A stretch of 64,000 nucleotides of DNA from Tipula vernalis (taxonomy: Eukaryota; Arthropoda; Insecta; Diptera; Tipulidae). This document shows, piece after piece, positions 28,520 through 40,457 of this stretch. The stretch covers positions 334,525,106 to 334,589,105 of the forward strand of contig OY282558.1 in assembly GCA_958295665.1 (NCBI GenBank), written 5' to 3'. How positions within the stretch are numbered: the first letter of the stretch is position 1; every line of letters starts with the position of its first letter. The translations under genes and the position numbers were made by a program. The notes below the pieces were generated by a model that saw only the letters and a list, made by a program, of their open reading frames with translations, ran no database searches and had not been told where the DNA came from.

Positions 28520-30334
28520 TTGCAAAATGGCTGGATAATCGACTCCGGTGCAACCTGTCACCTTACTTCAAATAATAATAACTTTATCGAGTTTGATTCG
28601 AAATATCGTGAAAAAATTCTCGTTGCTAATGGACAGCAAGTAAATGTCAACGGAAAGGGATCGATTTCAATTGAGGTTATTAACCGAATAGGTGAAAAGA
28701 ATAAAGTGAAAATTCAAGATGTGTTATGGGTTCCATCAATAAGCGGAAACCTGCTGTCTGTTCGAAGGTTAATTGCCAAAGGTTTTGTTGTTTCATTTAC
28801 CTCGGATCAATGCTGTGAAATTAGTTTTGGAACACGGCAGGTAGCAATCGGTGAGATGCGTGATAATCTGTATATTCTGAAGGAAGTTGAACGAGTATAT
28901 TTCGTTGATGAACATAAGAAAAAATGTGCACATTATTGGCATAGAATATTCGGACATCGTGATATTGAAGTGGTGAAATCATTGGGCTCCTCTGGATTGT
29001 TCGAAAATATTGAACTTTCGGCATGTGGCAGTGACTGTAATAAGGATTTATGTCAAATATGTCTTGAAGGAAAAATGACGCGCATAAAATTTCCATCGAA
29101 AACGGAAAATCGCGCAGAAGCTGTTTTAGATCTGGTTCATTCAGACGTTTGCGGACCAATGCAGACACAAACGCCATCTGGGAAGCGATATATTTTGACA
29201 TTCATAGATGATCACTCAAGATACACTGTGATCTATCTTCTAAAAAATAAAAATGAAGTATTTGGAAAATTTACGGAATATATCGCAATGACGCAAAATA
29301 TGTTTGGCCGCAAAGTGAAGGTTCTTCGAACAGATCGAGGTGGCGAGTACATCAACCAAGATTTTTTGAAATTTATGGCGAAAGAGGGAATCCAGTGTCA
29401 AAGAACGGCGCCATTTACGCCACAACAAAACGGCGTAGCAGAGAGAAAAAATCGCACTCTAGTTGAGATGGCTAGATGTATGCTCATCGATGCTGAGCTA
29501 GAAAAGACATTTTGGGGTGAAGCGGTTACCATGGCCAAATATATTCAGAACCGTTTACCAGGAAAAGGTTATGATAAGACACCATTTGAAAATTGGTATC
29601 ATAAAAAACCAAGTATTTTACATTGCAAGAAATTTGGTACAATTTGTTATGTGCATGTGCCAGACGAAAAGCGGCGAAAATTAGATTCGAAGGCTTTTAG
29701 AGCCATTTTTGTTGGGTACGACGAGGAGTCGAAAGCATTCAGATGTTATAATCAATCAAATGGCAAGGTAGTTATCAGTCGTGATGTGAAATTTGTCGAA
29801 AAATTCAGCAACTTGAATTTTGACGAGAAAAATGAAGAGAATATAGCCAAAAGAACCCAAAGTGAAAGAGAAAACTGTGCAGAAAATACTAGTTTCAATG
29901 AAGAAATAATTGTGGGTAATGATCACAGTGAATTATATTTCAATGGTGCCGATAATTCTATTGATGAGGAAGAACCAAGTAGGAACGTTGAAAATCAACC
30001 TGAGGTTCAACTGATGGACACTGAAGCAAACACAATTCGCAGCTCGAATCGAATAAATAAAAATATTCCAACGAAAAGGCTTATTGAAGAGATCAACAAA
30101 GTTGAGGAGGAGAAATATGAGCCGAAAACGTATAGACAAGCTGTTGTGTGTTCTGAAAAACAAAAGTGGGTCGATGCAATGAAAGACGAAATTAAATCTC
30201 TAGAAGAGAACAATACTTGGGAACTTGTACCGTTACCACCAAATAGAAAGCCTATTGGTTGTAGATGGGTTTTCAAATTGAAAACTGACTCAAATGGAGG
30301 AATTAGCAGATACAAAGCGAGACTGGTCGCATAG
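28520..30334 (+). pseudogene. Copia pol: protease, integrase and start of RT
   Basis: A 604-codon frame. WIIDSGATCHLT at residues 5-16 is the protease active site. GAG-pre-integrase and integrase zinc-binding ligands follow (HYWHRIFGH, CNKDLCQICLEGK). Integrase DDE residues are seen in LVHSDVCGP, VLRTDRGGEY and QQNGVAERKNRT. The integrase C-terminal region (FRAIFVGYDEESKAFRCYN) is followed by an acidic linker and the start of RT (WVDAMKDEIKSLEENNTWEL, GCRWVFKLK). The frame ends in TAG at 30332-30334 where an arginine codon of the 'VARGF' motif is expected; the same frame simply continues beyond it. Confidence 0.95.
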
Positions 30335-31667
30335 GGATTCTTGCAGCAATTCGGCAGCGATTATGATCAAACATTTGCACCTGTGGTAAAGCAAACGACA
30401 ATGAAGATTTTGCTTTCAATGGCAGCGAAATATGGAATGAAAGTGTTACATTTTGATGCCAAAACGGCTTTCCTAAACTGGGAACTTCGAGAGGAAATAT
30501 TTATGAGGCAGCCACCAGGGTTTGTTATTGACGGGAAGGAAGACTATATGTGTTTTTTTAAAAGAAGTCTGTATGGCTTAAAGCAATCCGCAAGGGTTTG
30601 GAACGAATCACTACATCAAACATTAGTAGATGCGAAATTTGTACCGAGTAAAAATGATCCGTGCTTGTACATATTAAATCAAAGCGGAAAGATATGCTAT
30701 GTTTTAGTATATGTTGACGACCTAATTGTAGCCGGTAAATATGAACATCAGTTGAAATACGTCGAAGAAGTTTTAAAGTCGAAATTCAAAATCATAAATT
30801 TGGGAGATATTAAGCACTATCTTGGACAGGAAATTACCAGAGATGAAAATGGGAATTTCCAATTAAACCAGACTGGTGATATAAATAAAGTGGTTGCTGA
30901 TTTTGGACTTTCTGATGCGAAAATATCAAAAATTCCACTCGATGTTAATTATGATAGCTATGAGAGTCTATCAGAGGTTTTACTGAAGAATGATAGCTAT
31001 CATAAGCTTATAGGATGTTTGCTATATATTTCAGTAAACTCTCGGCCTGATATTTCAGCAAGCGTCTCAATATTGGCACAACGTACAAGTAAACCTACAC
31101 AAACCGACTGGATGGAGCTAAAGCGTGTTCTTAAATATTTAAAAGGGACTTCAAAATTAAAATTAGTGCTGAACAATGATAATAACGAATTATTTCATGG
31201 ATATGCCGATGCGAATTGGGCTGAATGCCGGGTAGACAGAAAATCTAATAGCGGATACATATTTTTTGTGTTTGGAGGTGCAGTAAGCTGATCATGCAAA
31301 AAAACAAACATGCGTGTCGCTTTCATCAACTGAGGCTGAGTTTGTTTCCTTATCAGAAGTATGTAAAGAAGCAATTTGGATTAGACGGATATTAACCGAT
31401 TTTGGTGAAAAATTGAACATGCCAACAACAATATTTGAAGACAATCAGAGTTGTCTGAAGTTGATTGAAAATCAAAAACTTTCGAGCCGATCAAAACATA
31501 TTGATACCAGAAGACACTTTGTCAAAGATCATGTAGACAGGAAATAAGTTGCATGCATCTATTGTCCAACCAAAGAAATGATAGGTGACATGTTGACGAA
31601 ACCTCTAGCAGCAAATCAACTTGAAAAATTAAGATTATTATGCGGTTTATTGGAAACTAATAATTGA
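30335..31667 (+). pseudogene. Copia pol: reverse transcriptase and RNase H, with stops
   Basis: This is in phase with the previous segment. RT reads DYDQTFAPVVKQTTMKILLS, HFDAKTAFLNWELREEIFM, RSLYGLKQSARVWN and the catalytic VLVYVDDLIVAGK (30710-30735). RNase H follows: DANWAECRVDRKSNSGYIFF, a TGA at 31289-31291 replacing an expected Trp, an extra A in an A run just after it, then SLSSTEAEFVSLSEVCKEAI and SRSKHIDTRRHFVKDH, a TAA at 31545-31547, and a tail ending at 31665-31667. Domains are otherwise well conserved. Confidence 0.95.
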
Positions 31668-31674
31668 GGAGAAG
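31666..31674 (+). promoter_or_regulatory. Copia polypurine tract
   Basis: GAGGAGAAG lies directly before the 3' LTR, the normal position of the primer for plus-strand synthesis. It overlaps the last bases of the pol stop. Confidence 0.8.
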
Positions 31675-31908
31675 TGTTGAATTTATTATTTCAATTAGTT
31701 AGTTCCTGTAGTGAACACACCTTAAGTATGAAATATTTTGTATTGTTTTTGAATTGTAACTTATTTCATTCTGTTCTGTTCTTCTCTTCTGTCATGTCAT
31801 TATAATAAAATATAAAGAAAAACGTGTAAAAGGATTTTGTGGTTTTTATCGTTTATTTTCATCATCATCGTACATTGTTTTTGATTATTGATTGCGCTTA
31901 TTCTGTCA
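31675..31908 (+). repeat. Copia 3' LTR (234 bp)
   Basis: It starts TGTTGAATTT, ends TTCTGTCA, and is uninterrupted. It serves as the reference for the split 5' copy, with three mismatches between them. It is followed by the TGAGG target duplication at 31909-31913. Confidence 0.95.
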
Positions 31909-31913
31909 TGAGG

Positions 31914-32550
31914 TGCTAAAAATCTGGCCACATTGATTTCGAAGACGAACCATGTTTTCCCATTATTCTACAAAATCAGAATAAGCGCATCGACTTCCGC
32001 TTATTCACTGTATTTAAATTTAATGAAATTTTCATCGTGTTAAGGGCCAAATACACACACGCACTACTTTTCTTTCGAATGTTGTTATTCAACTAACTTT
32101 TATAACGGCACATCGATCTGCACAATTGTGTATTTACTTTTGCTAAAGTTGATTGTGCTACAGCCTTTAATCCCACAGATTAGATATCTTCCATCACGGC
32201 CACCAATGGCAGTTAAATTTTTGTAAATTAAACGTTTTGTAGACGAGCAATACCGAAAAATGCCAAAATTTAGAAACAGATGATCAAAACACTTCTTTGG
32301 TGTCCCACCACTATCAAAATTTGAACCCACGGCCACAACCCAATACAGATAACCTTTGCACGTTAACTCAGGTTTTTGTGCACGCAATCGCAAATTAGAG
32401 TTTTGTTAAATCCCAATATATTCTGTTCCAAAATAATGTAGAATGGAAAAAATTTAGTGTCACATTGTCGACAGTAGCCTGTCTTCCGAAACGTAATAAG
32501 GTGGTTCTGAAAAATAACAGCTACTCCAATAATGGAGCACGGCCCTGGGG
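31914..32550. other. Unassigned sequence
   Basis: Flank of the copia element. A 97-codon minus-strand open frame (32393-32100) has eight cysteines but no recognisable domain and no upstream or downstream support; I do not call it a gene. Confidence 0.4.
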
Positions 32551-33155
32551 GTCAATTCTCATTCCGTGAAAAATATAATGAGAAATATTTTCAGTGCGAA
32601 ATACATATTTCCGGTTCATGTTCCTTGAGAAGGAAAAAATGACGTCAAAATCTTTTCATATGAATAAAACTTTTTCGCCGACCATTTTGGCGGTGAGAAC
32701 ATCATAATTTTGAAAATAAAATTCTATAAAAACTAAATGTATATTTTTAGCATTAAATGTGCATTGAAACTATAATATGATTCACTTTAAACTTAGCTAA
32801 TAAGTAAATCTATCAAAAACTATTCCGTTTATTTAAGGAAAGCCTCCAAATAATTAATTTATTTTATGTTTTGACAGGCAATGACGAAAACTGATTAAAT
32901 AAAAATCTACTTTATCATTTACATATTTAGCTAATATTTAAACCAATTGCTCTATCATACAGCGGAAATTTAGATGAAACTCGGTAAAATGTGTGCAACT
33001 TATTCAGCGTTTTTTCACGATTCCTTTTCATTTGGACATCGAGAATCGCTTACCGTCGTTTTGTGAAATGTTATAAATTAAAAAGACTTGATGGAAACAA
33101 AATGGAAAGATTTTTTTCATTAGGTTTTTTTATAGAACGAGAATTGAACCCCCTG
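32551..33155. mobile_element. MITE-like element with CCNGGGGGT(T)CAATTCTC ends
   Basis: The left end CCTGGGGGTCAATTCTCATT and the right end (reverse complement CCAGGGGGTTCAATTCTCGT) are inverted copies with a few mismatches, some 600 bases apart. The interior is AT-rich with no coding sequence. The target duplication is not clear. Confidence 0.55.
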
Positions 33156-34215
33156 GATTTTATTTGACTGATTTCTTCTCGCTTTGACAAAATTAAAATT
33201 GGTTCAGAAGTGTCGTTTAACTGCTGTGCTTGCTAATTGTTCGGTCAGTGATCATAAGGTCGGATAATGAATGGTATAAGAATTTGTTTTGGGTAGGCAA
33301 AAAATCGATACGGTTATTCGTCAATTTATCAGGAATTTTCCATCATAATTATAAAACAATATGGTTTGGTTCCCCATAATAATAAAGATTTTAGCTTTTC
33401 TGTGGAATGTAGCTGTACATATTATTATCAATAACTAATAATAATTCTATTATGTAATCGGGATAAACTAAAAATTTACACCAAATTCTAAACAATAAAG
33501 ATTTTTTGTTTGCCTTTTTTGTAGATATTTGTACATTATCTGTACATAATATAATAATATTTAAAAAAAAAAATATTTAATAAAAAAAAAACTTAAACAA
33601 TAAAATTCCATTTTGAAAAATTTGACATAATAATAAATTATCTATATAAATAAAAAGTTAAACTCATCCTTTAATAAAAAAAAAAAAAGAACAAAGCCAA
33701 GAGTGATATTTTCGTTTTCATGATTTTCTAATAAATTTTAATTTTATTTTCATTTTCATCTATAGTATGTACTTCTTTTGGATTTTCGGTATTCTATATA
33801 CAGACAATTTTTTTTGTACATACAAACGGTAACGTATTTTCGTTCGTTATGTGCTTCCATGCAGAACTCATTTATCATATGAGTTTTTTTTAAATATTCT
33901 ATTTAGCATTCAGTTTTTCACATGATGATGAATAGTTAAAATAATAATAATTATTATTATCAAAACAATATGTGTATAAAAATATCTATCTAATAGATGA
34001 TAAAATGGGGTTTTGGGATAAAATATTTTGTGTATTATCTCCTTGTTATAAACAAGAAAATATTAAATTTTGTTTTATAAAGTTTATCATAAATTATTAG
34101 TTTTTTATTTTTTGTTGGTTTTATTACGTTATATGTATCACGATAATTAAACTTTTGCTAAAATTTATTGGTTTGAAAATACAAACAACAAAATTCATGT
34201 TTTTGCAGTACATTA
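33156..34215. other. Unassigned, very AT-rich DNA
   Basis: Long A and T runs, several ATAATAAT stretches (33540-33700, 33940-33960). No genes, no repeat partner noticed. Confidence 0.5.
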
Positions 34216-35014
34216 TCAAAGCATTCCTAAATATGCAAGCCGTCAGGTTCAGACCAATTTTAAAAGAAGCTTAATTTAAGGGGGATACATTTTACGATTT
34301 CCCATAAGAACGCATGTCAAATTGAACATTTTTGATTAAAATTTCATGAATGAAAAATACTCGTACCAGAAAATATTTTTAGGTTTATATTTAAATCAAA
34401 CCTTTGAGTATAACATATTTTAAAACCAAAAACTTAAATTTAGTAATTTGATAATATAATAGAAATAAAATTGTACAAATTTACGTTTTCTTTGCATGGC
34501 CATAACGAAATAAATGACGTATTCATCAAAGACTTTAAAATTCAATAGACTAGAAATAAAAAAATTATCCACAACCACACTTTAACAACAATAAAAACTA
34601 AATGGTTTGTTTAGATGAAAGAAAAAAAAGTCTGTTTCTCCTTTTTAGTTTAACGTCTTTGCTATTTATCGACATTTTTTTTATTATAAAAAATAACATG
34701 AACGAAAGGTGTGACGTCTTGAGGTGTAAAGATGTGTTTGTAAATAAAGGGGTTTTAGTAAAACATTAATTAAATATCTATAAACAAGATTTTATTAATT
34801 GATTTTCAAATCATATATTTATCAATTATTCTTCTTGATAACGTAGAAATCAAAATTCTTTTTTGTAAGATTTTTCATTTAATAAAAACGATATTAAAAA
34901 TAGAAAACTTTTCATACGATTTGTATGAAAAATCCAGTTTTTTTTGTCTTTCTTTACCCCTTACATGAAGTTCGAATTTTATCCTGACGGCTTGTATATC
35001 TAGGAATGCTTTGA
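34216..35014. mobile_element. MITE with ~31-bp terminal inverted repeats
   Basis: Ends are TCAAAGCATTCCTAAATATG on the left and, reverse-complemented, TCAAAGCATTCCTAGATATA on the right, both continuing CAAGCCGTCAGG. There are two or three mismatches over ~31 bases. The ~740-base interior is AT-rich and non-coding. The target duplication is not resolved (ATTA/ATAAT-like flanks). Confidence 0.7.
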
Positions 35015-35827
35015 CATAATCTAATTATTTTTATAGAAACTCTTTATGTATTACATACAAATAAATATAGGTACAATAAACAAAACATAGAGATGAAAAA
35101 GTGGTTATCATCTTTTCTCTATGACTATGCTATTTCTGTCATCTGGAATTGGAAAATTTGAGATAAATGATTTATCAAACATTTATGGTTAAATAATACC
35201 AATTCTTTCATTTAAAAAATAAAAATACCTGGTCACCGATTCGCTGCCTAAGTTTATTTTCTACTCTCTGGCTTTTGTGGTTAGTTCGCAGAAAATCATA
35301 AATTTTTAAATAAATGCCTTGCAAATTCAAATTTTCTCAACTTTTCTAATAGGGATTCGAAAAAAAAAGATTATTGTTAATCTACAAAAAAATAAGGCAG
35401 ACACCCTATCCATCGCTATGGTTTTTTTTTTCAATCGTCTTTATCAACACAATATACTCAATAATATAAAGTTTATCACAAACGAAAACGGTTGCAATTC
35501 AAACCGTCATATTAAATTTTTGGCAAAATTGTTTAGAGAAGATTTAATAAAGAACGTAATGGCCGTCAACCAAAAATCCGTCCGTCATAATAGAAAATTG
35601 AATTGAAAATTAGGTGCGCGTTCATAAGAACCTCGTAATTCAATTTATAAAAATTAGAACCAATTTTTAATAATTTCGAGATTGCAAATGAAAGAATTTT
35701 CTGAAAAGTTAGATTTAAAATGTGGGTTTGCCATTTGTGCATGGGAGAATCGCCTTAAATCGGGCAAAAATTTGTTAAAATAAACTTTTTGAAACAAAAA
35801 CGAATACCAACAGAGTCTTCTAGAGTA
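35015..35827. other. Unassigned AT-rich DNA
   Basis: A 95-codon plus-strand frame at 35319-35606 is lysine- and asparagine-rich with no recognisable motif and is probably chance. The last 20 bases (ACAGAGTCTTCTAGAGTA) resemble the left flank of MITE copy A. Confidence 0.4.
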
Positions 35828-36714
35828 TAGATCCATAATCATAATGACGTATTTTTTAGAAGCTTTTTTAGTGGTATAACTTTTCAATGATTTCCATAGG
35901 AATCCATAGTAAAAATGGTGTTTTTTAGCTTCAAGTTTTTCAATGAAAAAAGCAAATATATTATAAAACGTTTATATACTCGTAAATGTTTTCTACGTAA
36001 CTTGAACAACAACATTCAAGAAGGCTATATTGTTATTGAATAAATATTAATTGCAGAAATATTAAAATTAAACTATGCCTAAAATATATTTTTCGAATTT
36101 CCATTTTGAAAAATAAATCAAAGTTGGCTGTGATGAATTAAAATAATACTTGCCAAATTTATCTTTAGTTTTACTAGTGTACGTAAGATGTCTAAGATAT
36201 TTACAGAAAAATACGACAAAAAATTATTTAGTCACAAAATTATTACTCGTACCTAATATTTTGTGAATTTGTTTTACTTTTCCTACAATTTTTTTACTTG
36301 AAATTTCCCCAGGTGGTAATTTTTGGTATAATTTTACCAAATTTGTACGGCCATCACTGCCATCTATGTAATGTGCATTGACTTAATGACCAAACGAATT
36401 GTAGTAGGCTTTTATTTTAATTTGACCAGAATGCTGTTGTTATGAAATTTTTTTATATTTTGGATTAAATAATTTAATTATTACAAGAAAATGAAAACTA
36501 TTTACTTAAACGACATTCATATATGTTGAAATTCAAATATTTATGAAAGTATTTCAGAAATAATAATTAAGAATTTGTAACGTTTTCATTTAAAAATTTG
36601 TCTTAGGAAAAAAGTGATTTCCCATATGTTTTGTGTATTTTACTATGAAAAGTTTGGTTTTTTCCTCGTTTCTAATTCCTTTATAAAAGCTGTGTTTTTT
36701 AGACTATGGCTTTG
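35828..36714. mobile_element. MITE, copy B (second copy of the 5393 element)
   Basis: It matches 5393-6265 across its length in the same orientation, with scattered substitutions and a few short indels. Ends are TAGATCCATAATC and GACTATGGCTTTG, more diverged from each other than in copy A; TA flanks both sides. Non-coding. It shares an extra ~18 bases of left flank with copy A. Confidence 0.85.
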
Positions 36715-36716
36715 TA

Positions 36717-37730
36717 TAATCAAGGTTGATTTGATACCAAGCATTGAGTTGGTATGGTTACATACTTTTTTATTCAAATTTTCTGATCATCAAGATGGCT
36801 GAAATGGTGTAGTCGCTTTTTTAACTTTTTTTTAATTTTAATTAATTCATGTAATTTCTAATAGGCTACCGGTGATTAGACCATTTTAAATGTGTTTTTA
36901 TTAACACGCAGAAGTATATTAGTATTGACGAACAATCATTCAACGAAACCGACTAATAGACAGAATTCTATTTATTTAATTTTTTAATTTATATGATTTT
37001 TTTTTAATATGTTCCGAAGGAGTTTTTTTTTTTAAATGTGTAGTCGCGTTCAAATCGCCTCTTCTACTTTAGTATAATTTTCTAAATTATTTGCTCGTAA
37101 TTCAAATGTAATTACTGACCTTTGTATAACTAATTATAATTCTATAGTTTATAATATTATACTTAATTCCGTGAGAAACATAAAATCAAAAAAAAATTAT
37201 AAATTAATTAATTTAAGACAATTTGTGGTGAAATTAGGGTTGCCAGTTGTACTTTTTTAGGTGGTATAGTACTGCTTTGCTGGTATTTTGTAAAGAAGTA
37301 CACAAAAAACTGTATCTCTGGTATAAAGTCTCGTCCTTGTTAAAAGCGAAATTCGTAGATTTGTTAATTTTCAACAAATTTTTCTTTATAACCTATATAG
37401 TCACTAAATCAGCAAATCTCTGATACTCGTGCAATTTGATATAATAGAGAACAACGTCTGTTAACTTCATATCTTTAAATGAGCGGACCTAATAAGAACA
37501 CACAAAATTAATATTTGTTTATATGATGTAAAAAATTAATTATGCTTATCTTGTTTGCCTTCTCTTTGTTTTGTTTTGACATATCAAGTTAATTGACAAG
37601 ATCACTTCCACTATATATACATTAGATTAATTGTTTTCATTAACTTTTGTAGAACATAAGGTGACGATGACACCTAGTGTGTAATAGAATAAGTTAAAAT
37701 TAATAGCTCAATGTTAAACTGTTCTAAATG
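36717..37730. other. Unassigned AT-rich DNA
   Basis: No coding sequence. A segment at about 37333-37390 (GTCCTTGTT...AAATTCGTAGATTTGTTAAT) recurs, diverged, at 38464-38520. Confidence 0.4.
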
Positions 37731-37842
37731 GAATTTTCCATGATAAAATTGTTCTACACTATTCTAACTAGAAAAATCATGAGCTTTCTAGAAGTTTGGT
37801 TTGTGTATATAAAAAGGCGAACGAAATCGAATTGGATCAGTA
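37731..37842 (+). promoter_or_regulatory. Orphan core promoter: HSE-like sites, TATA box and initiator
   Basis: TATATAAA at 37806-37813 is followed 31 bases downstream by TCAGTA (37837-37842), the insect initiator consensus at its canonical distance. Upstream are two perfect paired heat-shock-type half sites, GAATTTTC (37731-37738) and TTCTAGAA (37786-37793). The ~200 bases after the initiator are A-rich, lack a good start codon context and contain AATAAA motifs near 37990-38020. This could be a decayed solo LTR, or a heat-shock-type promoter and leader carried here by a mobile element. No gene follows. Confidence 0.5.
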
Positions 37843-39191
37843 ATAATTGGTAAGCGATAGTATAAAGATTAAAAAGGAATTAAAAAGTGATTTAAAAAGT
37901 GTTTTTGTGCGAAATAAAAAGTAAAAGTGATTAGTAAAATTTAAGAATAATTTATATAAAGTGAGTTTGTGAATTTTGATTGAAAAACTGTGTTGTAATA
38001 AATTTTGTGAAATAAATAAATTCGTTGGAGATAAATTGAATTGAGTTTGTATTATTCACAATCCAGCGATACGAACCTTGATTGACAAGGCAAAAACGTA
38101 ACAATAATTTATATTAATTGAGCTAGTAGACGAGAGATGCCTCTGCAACTTAGTGACATCTATTAATTTTTATAATAGATGTCGTATTAAAGTTATATTA
38201 AAATATTGGCTGTAAAAAACCAGCCCTAATTTTGATGTAAAAAGAAATAATTCAATAAAAGCGAGCAATATCAAATTATTAATTTAATAAATAAATTTGA
38301 ACAAAAAAGGTTTACTAGATTTTATTGCAAAGCGGACAAATTTTAGATAAGCGAAGGCGAATTGATATATCAAAATAAGCAGCGTTGTTACAATATCCAA
38401 TTATTTTGGTAAAATACAAACCAGCTTACCCATAGAAACAACGTCCTTGTTCCAAGCATCCAACGTCCTTGTTCCAAAATTCGTCGATTGGTTAATTTTC
38501 TAAAGTTTTTTGCAAGATCTCTACGCCTCATATCAAAATTTCAAAATGGCGCTTAGTTCGTTGATTTGTTGAAAACAAAATTGGAAATGAATGTTAGAAA
38601 TTATTTGAGGCCTCTTTATTTGAATAATGTTATTTTTGTTAAACACACTGTTAAAAGATGTACATGCGTATAAATGTATGTCCAAAAACTTCACACCGGT
38701 CTCGAATGGTCCACAGCGATGCCCCGTAAAGACTGAAGCACTGAGTAAAGAATTATATAAGCCAGTTCTTATACGTTGCACACATAATATTGTGATCTGA
38801 ACAAACGGCACAAATTTTCAGAAAATTAATTTTGAACATTGTGGATACTCTCTGAACGGAGTAATTTAAATTCTTTAGATCGTCTGTGAGGGGGCTTCTA
38901 AATTTAAGAAAAGCCGTGACATCTTTTAAGGACATTGCCCAAAATAACGGAAAATATTTTTATATTTAATCGTAAGTTTACAGTGCTGGGGAAAAAAAAT
39001 TGGGCAAACATATTTTATTACAAATTGGAGTCTTTTTTTGGTAAAATTACAAAACCTTTGAAAGCAATTGCCTTAATGTTTTATTTTAAATGCATTTATG
39101 ACTCATTTAAAAAAATAAAATAAAAAATACCTACAATTTAGGGGCAAAATCGATAATTTGCTAAAATACTCAAAATATCCCATTTGGCACT
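37843..39191. other. Leader-like A-rich tract and unassigned DNA
   Basis: 37843-38035 is an A-rich leader-like tract. 38050-38105 carries a GC-richer piece ending GTAACA, which could be an LTR end. 38440-38480 contains CAACGTCCTTGTTCCAA twice. The remainder to 39191 has only short meaningless frames. Confidence 0.4.
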
Positions 39192-40457
39192 TAAGGGCGT
39201 GGAAGTAATGGAATAAAATAAACACTTTCTTTTTTGTATTTTATTGGTTTGTGGAAATTCTATCTTCAATATTAATATTTTGTTGAACCGCCTTTTGCCT
39301 CTATTACGGCGGTACAATCTCGCAACTGATGTGTAAAAAAATTGGTCAAGCAATTAGTATATTTTATACCATGTTTTATTGCCTGCACGTATTTTATTGA
39401 ATATAAATAGTGCATATTTTGTAAGATTAAGTTATTCTGTAGGTGATCCTAGTCAATTAAAGAATAAAGTGCAATTTTAGTTAAAAAAATGGGAAAAGTT
39501 AGGGAGCAGTGTAAAGCAATTTGTTGAACGTGAAACGTGTTGCACACGTGAAATAGCAGAAAGATTAAACATTCCTAAAAGTACTGTCGCGTGGAATATT
39601 AAAAAAATGCAAGAGATGGGCAGTACACAAAGAAAGAAAGGCTCTGGAAGGTCCAGAAATGCAACGCCATTAGAAGATCATTCTTTAGTATTACAATGTC
39701 GTCGGAACCGTTTTAAAACTTCATCGGACATAAGAGAGGATCTTGAGCGAGCAAGGGGAAAACAAATTTCAGCCAGCTTACTGAGAAAAAGACTTGTTAA
39801 AGCTGGTTTGAGAGCACTTAAACCAGTCCAGAAGCCTGAGTTCACATTACGAGTGAAAAAAAAAACATTTCCTATGGGCCCAGGAGCATGTTTCTTGGAC
39901 TCAAGAGATGCGGAATGATGTGATTTTTTCCGATGAATCAAAATTCAAGCTGCATGTTGGAGATGAAAGAATTCTCGCAGGGAGAGAATCTCGCGAGAGG
40001 CGTAGCAACGAATGTCTTTTAAGACTTCCACCGAAAAATGAAGGAGTTATGGTCTGGGGATGCTTTTTTGGAAATGAAACCGGTCAGCATCAGTTTATCT
40101 GCAGGTCCTACATAACGAATTTGAGCCTTCTGTGTTAAAGCTTTTTAGCGAGACTTGCAGATTTATTTTTCAACAGGACAATGCTCCGTGTCATACCGCC
40201 AAAGTCGTGAGTTATTAATTTTGAATTGTAAATACATATAACAATTGGCTTTCAGTCAAACATAAATAATTTGTTAAAAACTGTTTTTTTTTCTTATCTC
40301 TTCATTTAATGATGAAAAAGTACTTTACACTGTAATAAAAGCAAATGGCGGTCCAACAAAATATTAATATTAAAGATAGAATTTCTATAAATCAGTAAAA
40401 AACAAAGAAAAAAAAGAAAAAAATAAGTTTATAATTTATTCCATTACTGAGCACTTA
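39192..40457 (+). mobile_element. Tc1-like transposon with long inverted ends, deleted
   Basis: Ends align as inverted repeats over roughly 130 bases (inner blocks GGCGGTTCAACAAAATATTA and GATAGAATTTC on one side, and their complements on the other; outer TTAAG...TAATGGAATAAA), bounded by TTAA/TA at 39191-39194 and 40455-40458. The transposase between them is broken and lacks its C-terminus. Confidence 0.8.
39490..40220 (+). pseudogene. Tc1-like transposase, frameshifted, C-terminus missing
   Basis: The start near 39488 gives MGKVREQ in one frame and shifts almost at once to the frame with VKQFVERETCCTREIAERLN and IPKSTVAWNIKK (paired helix-turn-helix), KRKGSGR-type hook and ISASLLRKRLVKAGLRALKP. 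After a shift near 39870, VIFSDESKFKLHVGDE carries the first catalytic aspartate and MVWGCFFGNETG follows. After another, FIFQQDNAPCHTAKVV has the second. The sequence then departs at about 40208, before the catalytic glutamate, so the enzyme is incomplete. Confidence 0.85.

Larger units (their letters stand above)
26612..31908 (+). mobile_element. Copia-type LTR retrotransposon, young but disabled
   Basis: A complete element with matching 234-bp LTRs (5' LTR 26612-27731 including an 883-bp insertion plus 3-bp duplication; 3' LTR 31675-31908), 5-bp target duplications TGAGG (26607-26611, 31909-31913), a copia-style primer-binding site and a purine tract before the 3' LTR. The LTRs differ at only three positions by my count, so the insertion is recent. 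Gag carries a 49-bp tandem duplication, an in-frame stop and a frameshift. Pol carries three stops and one frameshift. All of these defects must have arisen within that short time or in the parent copy. Confidence 0.95.

Noticed and set aside
32100..32393. 97-codon minus-strand open frame with eight cysteines
   Set aside because: The cysteines do not form a recognised zinc-finger spacing; there is no promoter, intron context or repeat partner, and chance open frames of this length occur elsewhere in the window.
35319..35606. 95-codon plus-strand open frame
   Set aside because: Lys/Asn/Ile-rich as expected from AT-rich DNA, no recognisable domain or repeat relationship.
37456..38103. Solo LTR bounded by TGTTA and TAACA
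   Set aside because: The terminal match is only five bases and no target duplication is seen, so I kept only the promoter call and treat the LTR idea as a possibility.
40200..40215. GTGAGT splice donor inside the Tc1 transposase
   Set aside because: No acceptor or continuing coding sequence follows; the C-terminus is simply missing.
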